A stretch of 64,000 nt of DNA, from the NCBI RefSeq assembly GCF_030929495.1, contig NZ_JAVFWN010000004.1, forward strand, positions 284,755 through 348,754, written 5' to 3'. The notes beneath the pieces were generated by a model, which saw only the letters and a list, made by a program, of their open reading frames with translations, searched no databases and had not been told where the DNA came from. This document shows, piece by piece, positions 48,496-57,359 of the stretch. Source of the stretch: Nocardioides sp. LHD-245. GTDB taxonomy: Bacteria; Actinomycetota; Actinomycetes; Propionibacteriales; Nocardioidaceae. A program made the position numbers and the translations under genes. Position 1 is the stretch's first letter. Every line of letters begins with the position of its first letter.

Positions 48496-49296
48496 TCAGT
48501 CGGCGAGGTCGACGACCACCGGAGCGTGGTCGGACGGCGCGCCGGCGAACACCGCCGGGTCACGCTCCTCGCGGTCGATGAAGGCGCTGGTGACCCGCTC
48601 GGCGAAGGAGGCCGACCCGAGCACGAAGTCGATCTTCAGCCCGCGGTCGCGCTCGAAGCGCTGCCGGTAGTAGTCCCAGTACGTGTAGCCCGGGGCGTGG
48701 GAGCGGGTGACCTCGGACCAGCCACCATCGAGGAAGGCCTGGAAGGCGGCCCGCTCGGCGGGGGTGACGTGGGTGGAGTTCTTGAACTGGGCGACGTCGA
48801 AGACGTCGTCGTCGGTGGGGCAGATGTTCCAGTCGCCGACCAGCGCCGTCGGCACGTCGAGCCACGAGGAGGCGGCTGCGCGCAGCCGCGAGAGCCAGTC
48901 CAGCTTGTAGACGTAATGGGGGTCGTCGGGCTTGCGGCCGTTGGGGACGTAGAGGCTCCAGATCCGTACCCCACCGCCCCCGCCTGCGGTTCCCACCAGT
49001 GCGCCGAGCGCACGGGCCTCGACCTCGAGCGCGTCGCCGAAGCCGGGCTGCTCGGGGAAGCCGACGGTGACGTCGTCGAGGCCGACCCGGCTGAGGATCG
49101 CGACGCCGTTCCACTGGTTGAGGCCGTGGGCGGCGACCTCGTAGCCGCGCGCCTGCAGCCCCATCAGCGGCAGCTGCTCCTCACGGGCCTTGGTCTCCTG
49201 GACGGCGAGCACGTCGATGTCGTGCCGGTCGAGGAAGGCTTCGACGCGGTCGATCCGCGTGCGCAGGGAGTTGACGTTCCAGGTGGCCAGTCGCAC
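48496..49296 (-). CDS. xthA: exodeoxyribonuclease III
   Basis: 266 residues from GTG 49296. It belongs to the exonuclease/endonuclease/phosphatase fold: ATWNVNSLRTR, VQETKARE (catalytic Glu), SLYVPNGRKPDDPH, LVGDWNICPTDDDVFD and the terminal SDHAPVVVDL (Asp-His pair). It is an AP endonuclease and 3'-5' exonuclease in base-excision repair. Convergent with nagB. TAGGGT lies 6 nt before the GTG (49303-49308), so the mRNA is likely leaderless. Confidence 0.96.
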   Translation of the reverse strand: MRLATWNVNSLRTRIDRVEAFLDRHDIDVLAVQETKAREEQLPLMGLQARGYEVAAHGLNQWNGVAILSRVGLDDVTVGFPEQPGFGDALEVEARALGALVGTAGGGGGVRIWSLYVPNGRKPDDPHYVYKLDWLSRLRAAASSWLDVPTALVGDWNICPTDDDVFDVAQFKNSTHVTPAERAAFQAFLDGGWSEVTRSHAPGYTYWDYYRQRFERDRGLKIDFVLGSASFAERVTSAFIDREERDPAVFAGAPSDHAPVVVDLAD

Positions 49297-49302
49297 CGGT
49301 CA

Positions 49303-49308
49303 ACCCTA
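49303..49308 (-). promoter_or_regulatory. -10 element for leaderless xthA mRNA
   Basis: TAGGGT on the minus strand ends 6 nt before the xthA GTG. No ribosome site lies between. Confidence 0.5.
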
Positions 49309-49375
49309 GTCTGCACGGAGGCGGCCCGTTGAACCGAGCGGGCCTCCGGGTCGTATCCCCAGCCGGGAGGTGCGG

Positions 49376-49885
49376 ATGACCGAGGACCCGGCCACGGCGA
49401 TGCAGGTGCTGTACGACGAGCACGCGGCAGCCCTGTGGGGCTTCTGTCTGCACCTGACCGGCAACGATCGGGCGCGAGCCGAGGATGTCGCCCAGGAGAC
49501 GATGCTGCGGGCCTGGCGCAACGCCGCGGTGCTCACGGAGTCGAGAGGCTCGGTCCGCTCCTGGCTGTTCACGGTCGCCCGCAATATCGTGATCGACGAG
49601 TGGCGTGCCCGCCGCGGGCACCGCGAGTTCGCGACCGCGGAGCCGCCGGGCGAGGTCGCCGCCGACGGCACCGACGAGCTGCTGCTGTCCTGGGTCGTCG
49701 CCGACGCGCTGCGGCAGCTCTCCGACGACCACCGGGCGGTGCTCGTCGAGTGCTACTACCGCGGCCGCTCGGTGGCCGAGGCCGCCCGCCGCCTCGACAT
49801 CCCGGAAGGAACCGTGAAGTCCCGCACCCACTATGCCCTGCGTGCTCTGCGCCTGATCCTCGAGGAGACGGGGGTGGCGTCGTGA
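49376..49885 (+). CDS. ECF RNA polymerase sigma factor
   Basis: 169 residues from ATG 49376 with GGGAGG 5 nt upstream. Region 2 is YDEHAAALWGFCLHLTGNDRARAEDVAQETMLRAWR and region 4 is LSDDHRAVLVECYYRGRSVAEAARRLDIPEGTVKSRTHYALRALR. It redirects RNA polymerase to a small regulon. Coupled by a 4-bp overlap to a zinc anti-sigma gene, the arrangement of sigL-rslA in mycobacteria. Target promoters cannot be told from the window. Confidence 0.95.
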   Translation: MTEDPATAMQVLYDEHAAALWGFCLHLTGNDRARAEDVAQETMLRAWRNAAVLTESRGSVRSWLFTVARNIVIDEWRARRGHREFATAEPPGEVAADGTDELLLSWVVADALRQLSDDHRAVLVECYYRGRSVAEAARRLDIPEGTVKSRTHYALRALRLILEETGVAS

Positions 49886-50550
49886 GCTGCCCGTACACCC
49901 GGCTCGACGGCGCCTACGTCCTCGGTGCGCTGGCCGCGGGGGAGCGGGCGGAGTACGAGCGGCACCTGCCGGGCTGCGCCGACTGCTCGCGCGCCCTGCG
50001 CGACCTGGCCGGTCTCCCGGGCCTGCTGGGCCGCGTGCAGCCGGATGCTGTCGAGCAGCTGCGGCCGGCCGAGCCGATCCCCGTCACGCTGCTGCCCGCC
50101 ATGGTGGCGCAGGTACGCCGGTCGCGGGGCCGGCGTCGTGCCGTGATCGCCTCGACCGTGGCCGCGGCCGCGGTCCTGCTCCTGCTGGTGGCGGTGGGGA
50201 TCGGCACCACCCTGGGCGACGACGGCCCGCGGCCGAGCCCACAACTCGCCGCCGCCCAGCGGATGGACGCCCTCGGCACCGGGTCCTCCGGCTGGGTGGC
50301 GCTGACCGCACGCCGGTGGGGGACGCAGATCGACCTGACCTGCAGCTACCAGGGCCCGGAGACCGGGCCGGCGTCGTACGTCCTCGTCGTGACGGCGACC
50401 GACGGCCGCTCGGAGCAGGCCGGCACCTGGCGCACGGAGCCGGGGCGGGAGGTCCACGTCACCATGGCGACGTCGGTGGCACCCGACGACATCGCGGCCG
50501 TCGAGGTCCGGACGGAGTCGGGCTACTCAGTCCTCCGCCTGGCGGAGTGA
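49882..50550 (+). CDS. zinc-finger membrane anti-sigma factor
   Basis: 222 residues from GTG 49882. The N-terminal ZAS motif is HLPGCADCSRAL (H-x3-C-x2-C), preceded by Cys3. One membrane helix lies near residues 89-110 (VIASTVAAAAVLLLLVAVGIG). An extracytoplasmic domain of about 110 residues follows. It should sequester the adjacent sigma factor until an outside signal triggers release. The last 24 bp overlap a convergent gene. Confidence 0.92.
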   Translation: MSCPYTRLDGAYVLGALAAGERAEYERHLPGCADCSRALRDLAGLPGLLGRVQPDAVEQLRPAEPIPVTLLPAMVAQVRRSRGRRRAVIASTVAAAAVLLLLVAVGIGTTLGDDGPRPSPQLAAAQRMDALGTGSSGWVALTARRWGTQIDLTCSYQGPETGPASYVLVVTATDGRSEQAGTWRTEPGREVHVTMATSVAPDDIAAVEVRTESGYSVLRLAE

Positions 50551-50904
50551 GCGGAGCCAGCCCTCGGCGTACGCCGCCGCCACGGCCACCACGACGGCGA
50601 GGATCTCGGCGAGCGCGGCCACCCACGCGTACCAGCTGTCCCACGTCGTGTGGATGCCGAACAGGCCCTCGGTCGTGGCGATGACGAACGCCACGAGGGT
50701 GGTGGCGCCGAGGCCGGCGAGCAGGAGCAGCGGGACCCAGCTCCGCCAGGCCACCAGGAGGACGGCGATCGCGATGCCCGCGACCACGTTGACCACGAAC
50801 AGCGCGCCGACCGTGCCCTGGTCGCGCACGCCGTCGAACCACAGGTAGAGGTGCACCGCCGCGGTCACCACGGCCGCCAGCGCACCGATCACTCGCATGC
50901 CCAT
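50527..50904 (-). CDS. hypothetical four-helix membrane protein
   Basis: 125 residues from ATG 50904, chosen because GGAG lies 8 nt upstream; GTG 50913 would add three residues. Four hydrophobic helices are evident (VIGALAAVVTAAVHLYLWF, GALFVVNVVAGIAIAVLLVAW and so on). The family is not recognised with certainty. The 3' end overlaps the anti-sigma gene by 24 bp. Confidence 0.7.
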   Translation of the reverse strand: MGMRVIGALAAVVTAAVHLYLWFDGVRDQGTVGALFVVNVVAGIAIAVLLVAWRSWVPLLLLAGLGATTLVAFVIATTEGLFGIHTTWDSWYAWVAALAEILAVVVAVAAAYAEGWLRSLRQAED

Positions 50905-50959
50905 CGCGCACACTCCGATCGCTCGTTTGAGGGGAATACGCGCCGGAGGGGCGCTCGGT

Positions 50960-53116
50960 TCACTCCGCCGGCCCGTAGGCCGTCAGCAGCCGGTCGCGGA
51001 AGGCGTCCATCCGCCACACCGGCGCGTCCGGTGAGGGACGGATCCCGGGCTCCCAGGCCCAGTCCCCGATCCGCCGGATCACGCCGGGATCCTGTGCCAG
51101 CACCGTGACCGGTACGTCACGGCCGGGGTCCTCGCCGCTCACGAACGAGTGCGGCTGGTGGTCGCCGGCGATGACCACCACGCGATTCGGGTCGGGGTAG
51201 GTGGTGAGGAAGGAGATCAGCGTCCGCCACGTGTAGCGCACCGATGCGGCGTAGTTGCGCTGGGCGGTCCGGGGATGCTGATCGCCGTCGACCGCCGCCT
51301 CCCCGCGGTCGGGCATGCCGTCGTACACGGATCCGTCGCCGACGTCGGCCCACGGGACCTCCGCCGGCAGCGGAGCCCACGGGTGGTGACTCGAGACCAG
51401 GTCGACCTCGGCGAACACCGGCCTTCGCTCCCTGGGGGTGAGCTCGACGCGACGGAGGTGGTCGAGGGTGTACTGGTCCGGCATCGACGCATACCCGAAC
51501 CGCGGCCCGCGGTAGCCGACGTCACGGGAGTCGTAGAGCCGGTCGAAGCCGTAGTACGCCGCCCCCTCGGGCCAGTCGCGGGTGTTGGCCGGTACGTCGA
51601 ACACGGTGCGCCATCCCGCGCGGTCGAAGGCGGCGGTCAGGCTGAGCCGGTCGCTGTCGAGGAGCTGCCCGTAGCGGCGCTCGCTGTCGGCCCACACCCC
51701 CGACTGCAGGGTCGCGTGCGCCAGCCAGCTGCCGGCGCCGAAGGTGGGCGAGGTCAGGAACGCGCTGCGCGCGTCGTAGCCGGCGGCGGCCAGCTCCCGG
51801 TCCCCCTGCTCCAGCACGTCGACGACCGACGGCGCGAACCAGCTGTCCTCGAGCGCCACCCGGCCGTAGCTCTCGAACCAGACCAGCAGCACGTCCTTCC
51901 CCAGCAGGCCGGCCAGCAGCCGGTCACCGGGGGTCGCGGCGAAGGCGTCGGTCGCGATCACCCGGGCGAAGACGGCCGTGTCGCGGTGGTCGGCGCGGAC
52001 CTGGTCGACGGTGTCGACCACCAGGCCCGCGGAGCCGGCGGCGGCGACCCGGTCGACCGGCCCGCCGAAGGCGGCGCAGACGACCCACACGGTGCCGAGC
52101 GCCGCGAGCGTGCGCCAGGTCGTTCGCGGGTGCTCGGCCGACACGCGGGCGACACGGGACGCGGCCCAGGTCAGCACGCCCGCCAGCCCCGCGACCAGCG
52201 CCACCGCACCGGCGGCGAGGAGGACCGCCTGCGGCGTCCCGCGGGTGTCGCGGACGACCTCGTACCCCTTGGACAGATACGACCAGTCGCCGAGCACGTG
52301 GAAGGGCCGGTCGAGGTAGACGTCGAAGCCGAGGCCCAGCCCACGCAGCACCACCAGTGCCGTGACCACCGGTCCGAGCACGACGGCGAGGACGCGCCGC
52401 CCGCGCGCCGGCAGCACGATCGCCACGCCGGCCAGGGCCAGTCCCTCCACGGGGATCCGGGCGATGTCGCCGAGGCCGATGCCGTCGGCCACCCGCGGCG
52501 GGGCGAGCGCCACCCACAGGGCGACCACCGCGACGGCGCTCACCAGTCCGGAGGGCGGGAGGCGGACGGGCTCGGGGTCGTGCCGGTGCCGCCACTGCCA
52601 CACGACGTCGTGGCCGAAGGACTCGACGAGCAGCAGCAGGGCCGCCCCCACGGCCACGCCGGCCACGGACACCGGCAGCACCCCGGACGTCGCCACCGTC
52701 AGGACGACGCCCTGGACGGCGGCGACCACCTTGGCCCAGTAGCGCGGCGGAGTCGGCCGGCGCAGCCACGGCAGGGCCCACCCGGCCAGGACGTACGCGT
52801 AGCGCATCGCGCCGATCGCGAGCACCCACCAGCCGAGCCGTGGTGCCACGTGGACGCTGAGCACCGCGATCAAGAACGCGTCGGTCTCCATGTCGAAGCG
52901 GGCACCGAACGCGCTCGAGGTGCCGGTACGGCGCGCGACGTACCCGTCGACGGCGTCGAGGAGCAGTGCCACGCTGCTCAGGGCCACCAGGACGGCGGTC
53001 ATGCGTCCGGTCAGGGGGTCGCCGAGGCCGCGGACGGCCAGCACCGCGACGCCGCCGGCCAGGACCGCGCGCACGGCGGTCACCCCGTCTGCCGGGCCCA
53101 CCTGAACCCGATCCAT
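50960..53116 (-). CDS. fusion: CDP-alcohol phosphotransferase + alkaline-phosphatase-superfamily domain
   Basis: 718 residues. The N-terminal membrane domain carries the complete CDP-alcohol phosphotransferase motif D-G-x2-A-R-x8-G-x3-D-x3-D (Asp57, Gly58, Arg62, Gly71, Asp75, Asp79). Several more membrane helices follow to about residue 360. The C-terminal extracytoplasmic part looks like an alkaline-phosphatase/sulfatase fold: [21 protein letters not shown] near 401, [17 protein letters not shown], and the metal site [10 protein letters not shown] near 650. The first half could attach a phospho-alcohol to a lipid. The second could hydrolyse or transfer a phospho- or sulfo-group outside the membrane. 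Divergent from the pterin-type cluster. Confidence 0.85.
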   Translation of the reverse strand: MDRVQVGPADGVTAVRAVLAGGVAVLAVRGLGDPLTGRMTAVLVALSSVALLLDAVDGYVARRTGTSSAFGARFDMETDAFLIAVLSVHVAPRLGWWVLAIGAMRYAYVLAGWALPWLRRPTPPRYWAKVVAAVQGVVLTVATSGVLPVSVAGVAVGAALLLLVESFGHDVVWQWRHRHDPEPVRLPPSGLVSAVAVVALWVALAPPRVADGIGLGDIARIPVEGLALAGVAIVLPARGRRVLAVVLGPVVTALVVLRGLGLGFDVYLDRPFHVLGDWSYLSKGYEVVRDTRGTPQAVLLAAGAVALVAGLAGVLTWAASRVARVSAEHPRTTWRTLAALGTVWVVCAAFGGPVDRVAAAGSAGLVVDTVDQVRADHRDTAVFARVIATDAFAATPGDRLLAGLLGKDVLLVWFESYGRVALEDSWFAPSVVDVLEQGDRELAAAGYDARSAFLTSPTFGAGSWLAHATLQSGVWADSERRYGQLLDSDRLSLTAAFDRAGWRTVFDVPANTRDWPEGAAYYGFDRLYDSRDVGYRGPRFGYASMPDQYTLDHLRRVELTPRERRPVFAEVDLVSSHHPWAPLPAEVPWADVGDGSVYDGMPDRGEAAVDGDQHPRTAQRNYAASVRYTWRTLISFLTTYPDPNRVVVIAGDHQPHSFVSGEDPGRDVPVTVLAQDPGVIRRIGDWAWEPGIRPSPDAPVWRMDAFRDRLLTAYGPAE

Positions 53117-53190
53117 CCCACCTCCGTGTCCTCGGTCGTACAGACTGCTACGACGGACGCAGGACGCCGGTTCAACGAGAGGAGCCCGCG

Positions 53191-54171
53191 GTGGTCGAGG
53201 AGGCCCGTGCGTACTGGATCGACGCCCCGGGGCGGGGCGGGATCAGGACGGTCCCGCTCCCCGAGCCGCGGGCCGGCGAGGTGCTGGTCCGGGCCCTGCG
53301 CTCGGGCATCAGCCGCGGCACCGAGTCGCTGGTCCTCGGCGGCCGGGTGCCGCCCAGCCAGTACGCCGCCATGCGGGCGCCCTTCCAGGAGGGCGACTTC
53401 CCCGGGCCCGTGAAGTACGGCTACCTCAGCGTCGGCGTCGTCGAACACGGCCCGGCGGAGCTCGTGGGGCGCACCGTCTTCTGCCTGCACCCCCACCAGA
53501 CGGCGTACGTCGTGCCGGCCGCTGCCGTGGTCCCGGTGCCGGCGGGCGTGCCGGTCGCGCGCGCGGTGCTGGCCGGCACGGTCGAGACCGCCGTCAACGC
53601 GCTGTGGGACGCGCCGCCGCTGCTCGGCGACCACGTCACCGTGGTCGGCGCGGGTGCGGTCGGCTGCTGTGTCGCCCGGCTGGCGGTGGGCGTGCCCGGG
53701 GTGCGCGTGACCCTCGTCGACACCGACCTCGGCCGCGCGGAGGTCGCGGCGGCGCTGGGGGTCGGCTTCGCGGGGCCGGAGACCGACCCGGGCCGCAGCG
53801 ACCTGGTCGTGCACACCAGCGCGACCGAGGTGGGGCTGCGCCGGGCGCTCGAGCTGGTGGCGCCGGAGGGCACCGTCCTCGACCTGTCCTGGTACGGCGA
53901 CCGGGCGGTCAGCCTGCCGCTCGGCGAGGCCTTCCACTCCTCCCGGCTCACCCTGCGCAGCAGCCAGGTCGGCGCGGTCGCGCCCGCGCGGCGCGGCTCG
54001 CGCGGCCACCGCGACCGGCTCCTGCTCGCGTTGGACCTGCTCCGGGACCCGGCCTTCGACGTCCTGCTCACCGGCTGCTCGCCGTTCGACGAGTTGCCCG
54101 AGGTGATGGCGCGGATCGCTGCCGGGGAACTGCCGGGCCTGTGCCACTCGATCGACTATCAGGAGCCGTGA
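53191..54171 (+). CDS. medium-chain dehydrogenase, BchC-like, without Cys zinc ligand
   Basis: 326 residues from GTG 53191 with AGGAG 6 nt upstream. MDR fold: [17 protein letters not shown], then the NAD(P)-binding [38 protein letters not shown]. The usual catalytic-zinc Cys (CGICGSD) is replaced by SGISRGTE, as in BchC-type members. The substrate is unknown. First gene of a five-gene set whose neighbours overlap or nearly touch (54171, 54581), so it should act in the same pathway. Confidence 0.85.
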   Translation: MVEEARAYWIDAPGRGGIRTVPLPEPRAGEVLVRALRSGISRGTESLVLGGRVPPSQYAAMRAPFQEGDFPGPVKYGYLSVGVVEHGPAELVGRTVFCLHPHQTAYVVPAAAVVPVPAGVPVARAVLAGTVETAVNALWDAPPLLGDHVTVVGAGAVGCCVARLAVGVPGVRVTLVDTDLGRAEVAAALGVGFAGPETDPGRSDLVVHTSATEVGLRRALELVAPEGTVLDLSWYGDRAVSLPLGEAFHSSRLTLRSSQVGAVAPARRGSRGHRDRLLLALDLLRDPAFDVLLTGCSPFDELPEVMARIAAGELPGLCHSIDYQEP

Positions 54172-54584
54172 TGTTCAAGGTGACCGTCCGCGACCACATC
54201 ATGATCGCCCACAGCCTGCGGGGGGAGGTGTTCGGACCGGCCCAGCGCCTGCACGGCGCGACCTACGTCGTCGACGCGACCTTCGCCGGACCGGACCTCG
54301 ACGCCGACGGGATCCTGGTCGACATCGGCCGCGCCACCGAGGTCGTGCGTGAGGTCCTCGGCCGCCTGCACTACCGCAACCTCGACGACGACACGATGCG
54401 CGACGAGGTGGGCGTGGCCGGACCGAACAGCTCGACCGAGGTGCTCGCCCGCTGGGTCGCGGACCGGCTCGCGGAGCGCGCCCACGCCGGCGATCTCGGG
54501 CCGGGCGGGCGGAGCCTGACGGGGATCGAGGTGACGCTGCACGAGTCACACATCGCGCGAGCGAGCTACGAGCGGGCACTGTGA
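54171..54584 (+). CDS. 6-pyruvoyl-tetrahydropterin synthase/QueD homologue, degenerate zinc site
   Basis: 137 residues, family length. His14 and His28 occupy zinc-ligand positions, but the HGHxY motif reads HGATY, so the third histidine is Ala30. The C-terminal [13 protein letters not shown] is similar to family ends. Family members act on dihydroneopterin triphosphate-like substrates. Loss of a ligand suggests altered metal binding or a new reaction. The start overlaps the MDR stop and the stop overlaps the glycosyltransferase GTG. Confidence 0.85.
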   Translation: MFKVTVRDHIMIAHSLRGEVFGPAQRLHGATYVVDATFAGPDLDADGILVDIGRATEVVREVLGRLHYRNLDDDTMRDEVGVAGPNSSTEVLARWVADRLAERAHAGDLGPGGRSLTGIEVTLHESHIARASYERAL

Positions 54585-55603
54585 CGGTCCACCTCGTGGT
54601 GCCCGACGGCATCGACGACCCGCGGCGACCGAGCGGGGGCAACGTCTACGACCGTCGGTTGGCCGCAGCGCTGGGGGCGCCGGGCCGGCCGGTGCGCGAG
54701 CACCGGGTCGGCGTCGACGGCCTCGCCCGCGTGCTCGCGGGACTTCCCGACGCAGCGGTGGTCCTCGTCGACGGGCTGGTCGCGTCGACCACCGGCGTCC
54801 TGGTCGCGGAGAGCGGCCGGCTCCGGGTGGCGGTGCTGCTGCACATGCCGGGATCCGGGCCGGCGGAGCCGGCGGTGCTGGGCGCCGTCGCCGCCGTCGT
54901 GACGACGAGCGGGTGGGCGCGCCGCTGGGTGCTCGACCGGCTTCCGGTCACCCCCGGGCGGGTGCACGTGGCGGCGCCGGGCGTCGACCCGGGTCCGCTC
55001 GTCGCGGGGTCGGCGTCCGGGAGTGACCTGCTCTGCGTCGGGCCTCTCACCCCCGCCAAGGGGTACGACGACCTGCTCGTCGCGCTCGCCGAGGTCCGCG
55101 ACCTCGCCTGGACGTGTCGGTGCGTCGGGGCGCTCGACGTGGCGCCGTCGTACGCCGCGGGGCTGCGCGACCGCGTCCGGCGGCTCGGCCTCGCCGACCG
55201 GATCGAGCTCGTCGGTCCGCTGCCGCCGGCCGGCCTCGACGAGCTCCGCTCGGTGAGCGACCTCGTCCTCGCACCCTCGCACCGCGAGTCGTACGGCATG
55301 GCGCTCGCCGAGGGCCTGGCCCGCGGGCTGCCGGCGATCGCGACCGATGTCGGCGGCCATCCCGAGGCGCTGGGGGCGGCCGGTGACGGGACGCTGCCGG
55401 GAGCTCTCGTGCCGACCGGCGACCCGGCCGCGCTCGCGGAGGCGCTGCGGGCCTGGCTCCGCGACCCCGCGCTGCGCGAGCGGTGGCGACGTGCGGCCGC
55501 CTCCCGCAGCGCGGGCCTGGGCACCTGGGAGCGCACCGCGGCGGAGGTGGCCGCCGTACTGAACCGGATCGCTCCCCGCGCCGTAGGCAGCAGCGAGGGC
55601 TAG
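54581..55603 (+). CDS. GT4-family glycosyltransferase
   Basis: 340 residues, GTG start overlapping the previous stop. The N-domain has [15 protein letters not shown] and HMPGSGP. The C-domain has the nucleotide-sugar site [20 protein letters not shown] and [34 protein letters not shown] (E-x7-E). It should transfer a sugar from a nucleotide donor. The acceptor is not known. The stop TAG is in the same frame as the next gene, which begins 15 nt later. Confidence 0.9.
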   Translation: MTVHLVVPDGIDDPRRPSGGNVYDRRLAAALGAPGRPVREHRVGVDGLARVLAGLPDAAVVLVDGLVASTTGVLVAESGRLRVAVLLHMPGSGPAEPAVLGAVAAVVTTSGWARRWVLDRLPVTPGRVHVAAPGVDPGPLVAGSASGSDLLCVGPLTPAKGYDDLLVALAEVRDLAWTCRCVGALDVAPSYAAGLRDRVRRLGLADRIELVGPLPPAGLDELRSVSDLVLAPSHRESYGMALAEGLARGLPAIATDVGGHPEALGAAGDGTLPGALVPTGDPAALAEALRAWLRDPALRERWRRAAASRSAGLGTWERTAAEVAAVLNRIAPRAVGSSEG

Positions 55604-55618
55604 CGAGAGGAGGCCGCC

Positions 55619-56554
55619 ATCGACGGGACCACCGGCCGGGCCGCGCTCCGGGCGCGCCTCCGGCTGTTCGCTGCCGCGGTGATCCTGGCGGTCCTCGCGG
55701 CCCGGCTGGGCGCCGAGCCCTTCCTCGACGGGCTGCGCCACACCGACCCCCGTGGTCTCCTGGCCGCGCTGGCCGTCACGGCCGTGACGACCGCCTGCTG
55801 TGCGCGCCGGTGGAGCCTGATCGCTCACGGGCTCGGCGTCGGGATCTCGTTCGGGGCGGCGTACCGGACCTGCTATCGCGCCCAGCTCCTCAACGCCACC
55901 CTCCCCGGCGGCGTCCTGGGCGACCTGCACCGCGGCTACCGGCACGGCCGGGACACCGCGGCACTCGGGCTCGGCCTGCGCTCGGTCGCCTGGGACCGGG
56001 GGAGCGGCCAGGTGGTGCAGGCCGGGCTGGCCGTGGGCGTCGTCCCCCTGCTGCCCGGCGTGCTCCGGGGCTGGGCGGCGGGGGTGCTCGCCGCCGTCCT
56101 GGTGGTGGCCGCGGTGGTCGTCGCGGTGGCCCGGCGCGAGGCCGTCGCCGCTCTCGGCGGGGTGTGGCCGCGGGTACTGCTGCTCTCGGCGGTCGCGGCC
56201 GGCGGCCATGTCGTGGTGTTCCTGGTCGCGGCCCGCACCGCGGGGGTGGACCTGTCGACGCCGCGGCTGCTGGCACTGGCTCTCGTGGTCCTCCTGGCCT
56301 CGGCGATCCCGGTCGGCATCGCCGGCTGGGGTCCCCGCGAGGGTGCGGCCGCCGGGGCCTTCGCCGCCGCCGGGCTCGGCGCGGCCACGGGCGTCGAGGT
56401 GGCGGTCGTCTACGGCGTCATGTCGCTCGTCGCCACGCTGCCGGGCATCCTGGTGCTCCGCACGCGGCCGACGTCGGCCGCACCGTCGCTCACACCGTCG
56501 GCCGGGGCGGGGAAGGGAGGGTCCGCATGGGCGATCGGCCCTACGTCCTCCTGA
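55619..56554 (+). CDS. LPG-synthase-like (YbhN/AglD) membrane protein, probable ATC start
   Basis: 311 residues if started at ATC 55619. About seven hydrophobic segments with YRAQLLNATLPGGVLGDLHRGYRHG and IPVGIAGWGPREGAAAGAF, typical of the lysylphosphatidylglycerol-synthase transmembrane family. No ATG, GTG or TTG exists in frame between the preceding TAG and GTG 55679. ATC 55619 has GAGAGGAGG 5 nt upstream and restores a basic N-terminus and the full first helix. GTG 55679 would cut into that helix and has no ribosome site. Such proteins flip or modify lipids; here the substrate is unknown. Confidence 0.8.
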   Translation: MDGTTGRAALRARLRLFAAAVILAVLAARLGAEPFLDGLRHTDPRGLLAALAVTAVTTACCARRWSLIAHGLGVGISFGAAYRTCYRAQLLNATLPGGVLGDLHRGYRHGRDTAALGLGLRSVAWDRGSGQVVQAGLAVGVVPLLPGVLRGWAAGVLAAVLVVAAVVVAVARREAVAALGGVWPRVLLLSAVAAGGHVVVFLVAARTAGVDLSTPRLLALALVVLLASAIPVGIAGWGPREGAAAGAFAAAGLGAATGVEVAVVYGVMSLVATLPGILVLRTRPTSAAPSLTPSAGAGKGGSAWAIGPTSS

Positions 56555-57216
56555 GCTGCAGCATCTCGCTCGACGGCTACCTCGACAGCGCCGGCGAGGA
56601 ACGGCTGCTGCTGTCGAACGACGCGGACTTCGACCGCGTCGACGCGGTGCGTGCGGGCTGCGACGCGATCCTGGTGGGCGCCGCCACGGTCCGCAACGAC
56701 GACCCGCGACTGCAGATCCGCTCAGCCGAGCGCCGCCGGCGCCGGGTGAAGCAGGGCCGGCCGGAGGGTCCGGTCAAGGTGACCTTGACATCGCGGGGCG
56801 ACCTCGACCCCCGGGCGCGGTTCTTCACCCACGGCGACGGCGAGAAGCTGGTCTACTGCCCGGACCCGACGGTGCCCGAGCTCGAGCGCCGGATCGGTCC
56901 ACTGGCCAAGGTGGTCGCCCTGGGCGGCGAGGTGCGCATGGACGCGCTGGCCGCGGACCTCGGCGCGCGCGGCGTACGGCGGCTGATGGTCGAGGGCGGT
57001 GGGTCCGTGCACACCCAGTTCCTGATCGCGGGGGTCGCCGACGAGCTGCACCTCGTCGTGGCGCCCTTCTTCGTCGGAGACTCCCGCGCGCGCCGGTTCG
57101 TCGGCGACGGCGCCTTCCCCTGGTGCGCCGAGCGCCGGGCGGAGCTGGTCGAGAGTCGTGCCATCGGCGACGTGGCGCTGCTGCGCTACGCGCTGTCGGA
57201 CCGCTTCGAGCGTTGA
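56527..57216 (+). CDS. RibD C-terminal/dihydrofolate-reductase-like reductase
   Basis: 229 residues from ATG 56527 with GGAAGGAGGG upstream. It matches the RibD reductase fold: LLSCSISLDGYLDSAGEERLLLSNDADFDRVDAVRAGCDAILVGAATVRNDDPRL and the NADPH-side GVRRLMVEGGGSVHTQFL. There is no deaminase domain. Riboflavin-type RibD enzymes reduce a ribosylamino-pyrimidine. Together with the PTPS homologue this suggests pterin or pyrimidine chemistry. It overlaps the membrane-protein gene by 28 bp. Confidence 0.88.
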   Translation: MGDRPYVLLSCSISLDGYLDSAGEERLLLSNDADFDRVDAVRAGCDAILVGAATVRNDDPRLQIRSAERRRRRVKQGRPEGPVKVTLTSRGDLDPRARFFTHGDGEKLVYCPDPTVPELERRIGPLAKVVALGGEVRMDALAADLGARGVRRLMVEGGGSVHTQFLIAGVADELHLVVAPFFVGDSRARRFVGDGAFPWCAERRAELVESRAIGDVALLRYALSDRFER

Positions 57217-57316
57217 GGCTCGGCGGGCACGGGGGTCCGTGGCTCACATTCGTGCAGCCTCCGACCCTGCTCCTTTCTGAGCCGCAAGATCTCTTGTCGG
57301 CGGTGGGGCGGCGGCG

Positions 57317-57350
57317 TTTCGATGTGCGCGAAGCACCCCTTCCATCGAAA
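57317..57350 (+). promoter_or_regulatory. inverted repeat covering the ribosome site of the metalloprotease gene
   Basis: TTTCGATG (57317-57324) and CATCGAAA (57343-57350) are perfect 8-bp arms around 18 nt. The right arm contains part of GAAAGG, the only ribosome site before ATG 57360, so the hairpin could hide it. Confidence 0.45.
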
Positions 57351-57359
57351 GGTTCTTGC

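Noticed and set aside
55483..56526. In-frame extension joining the RibD-like reductase to the upstream region
   Set aside because: The reductase has its own ATG with a strong ribosome site at 56527; the extension is antiphase to two supported genes.
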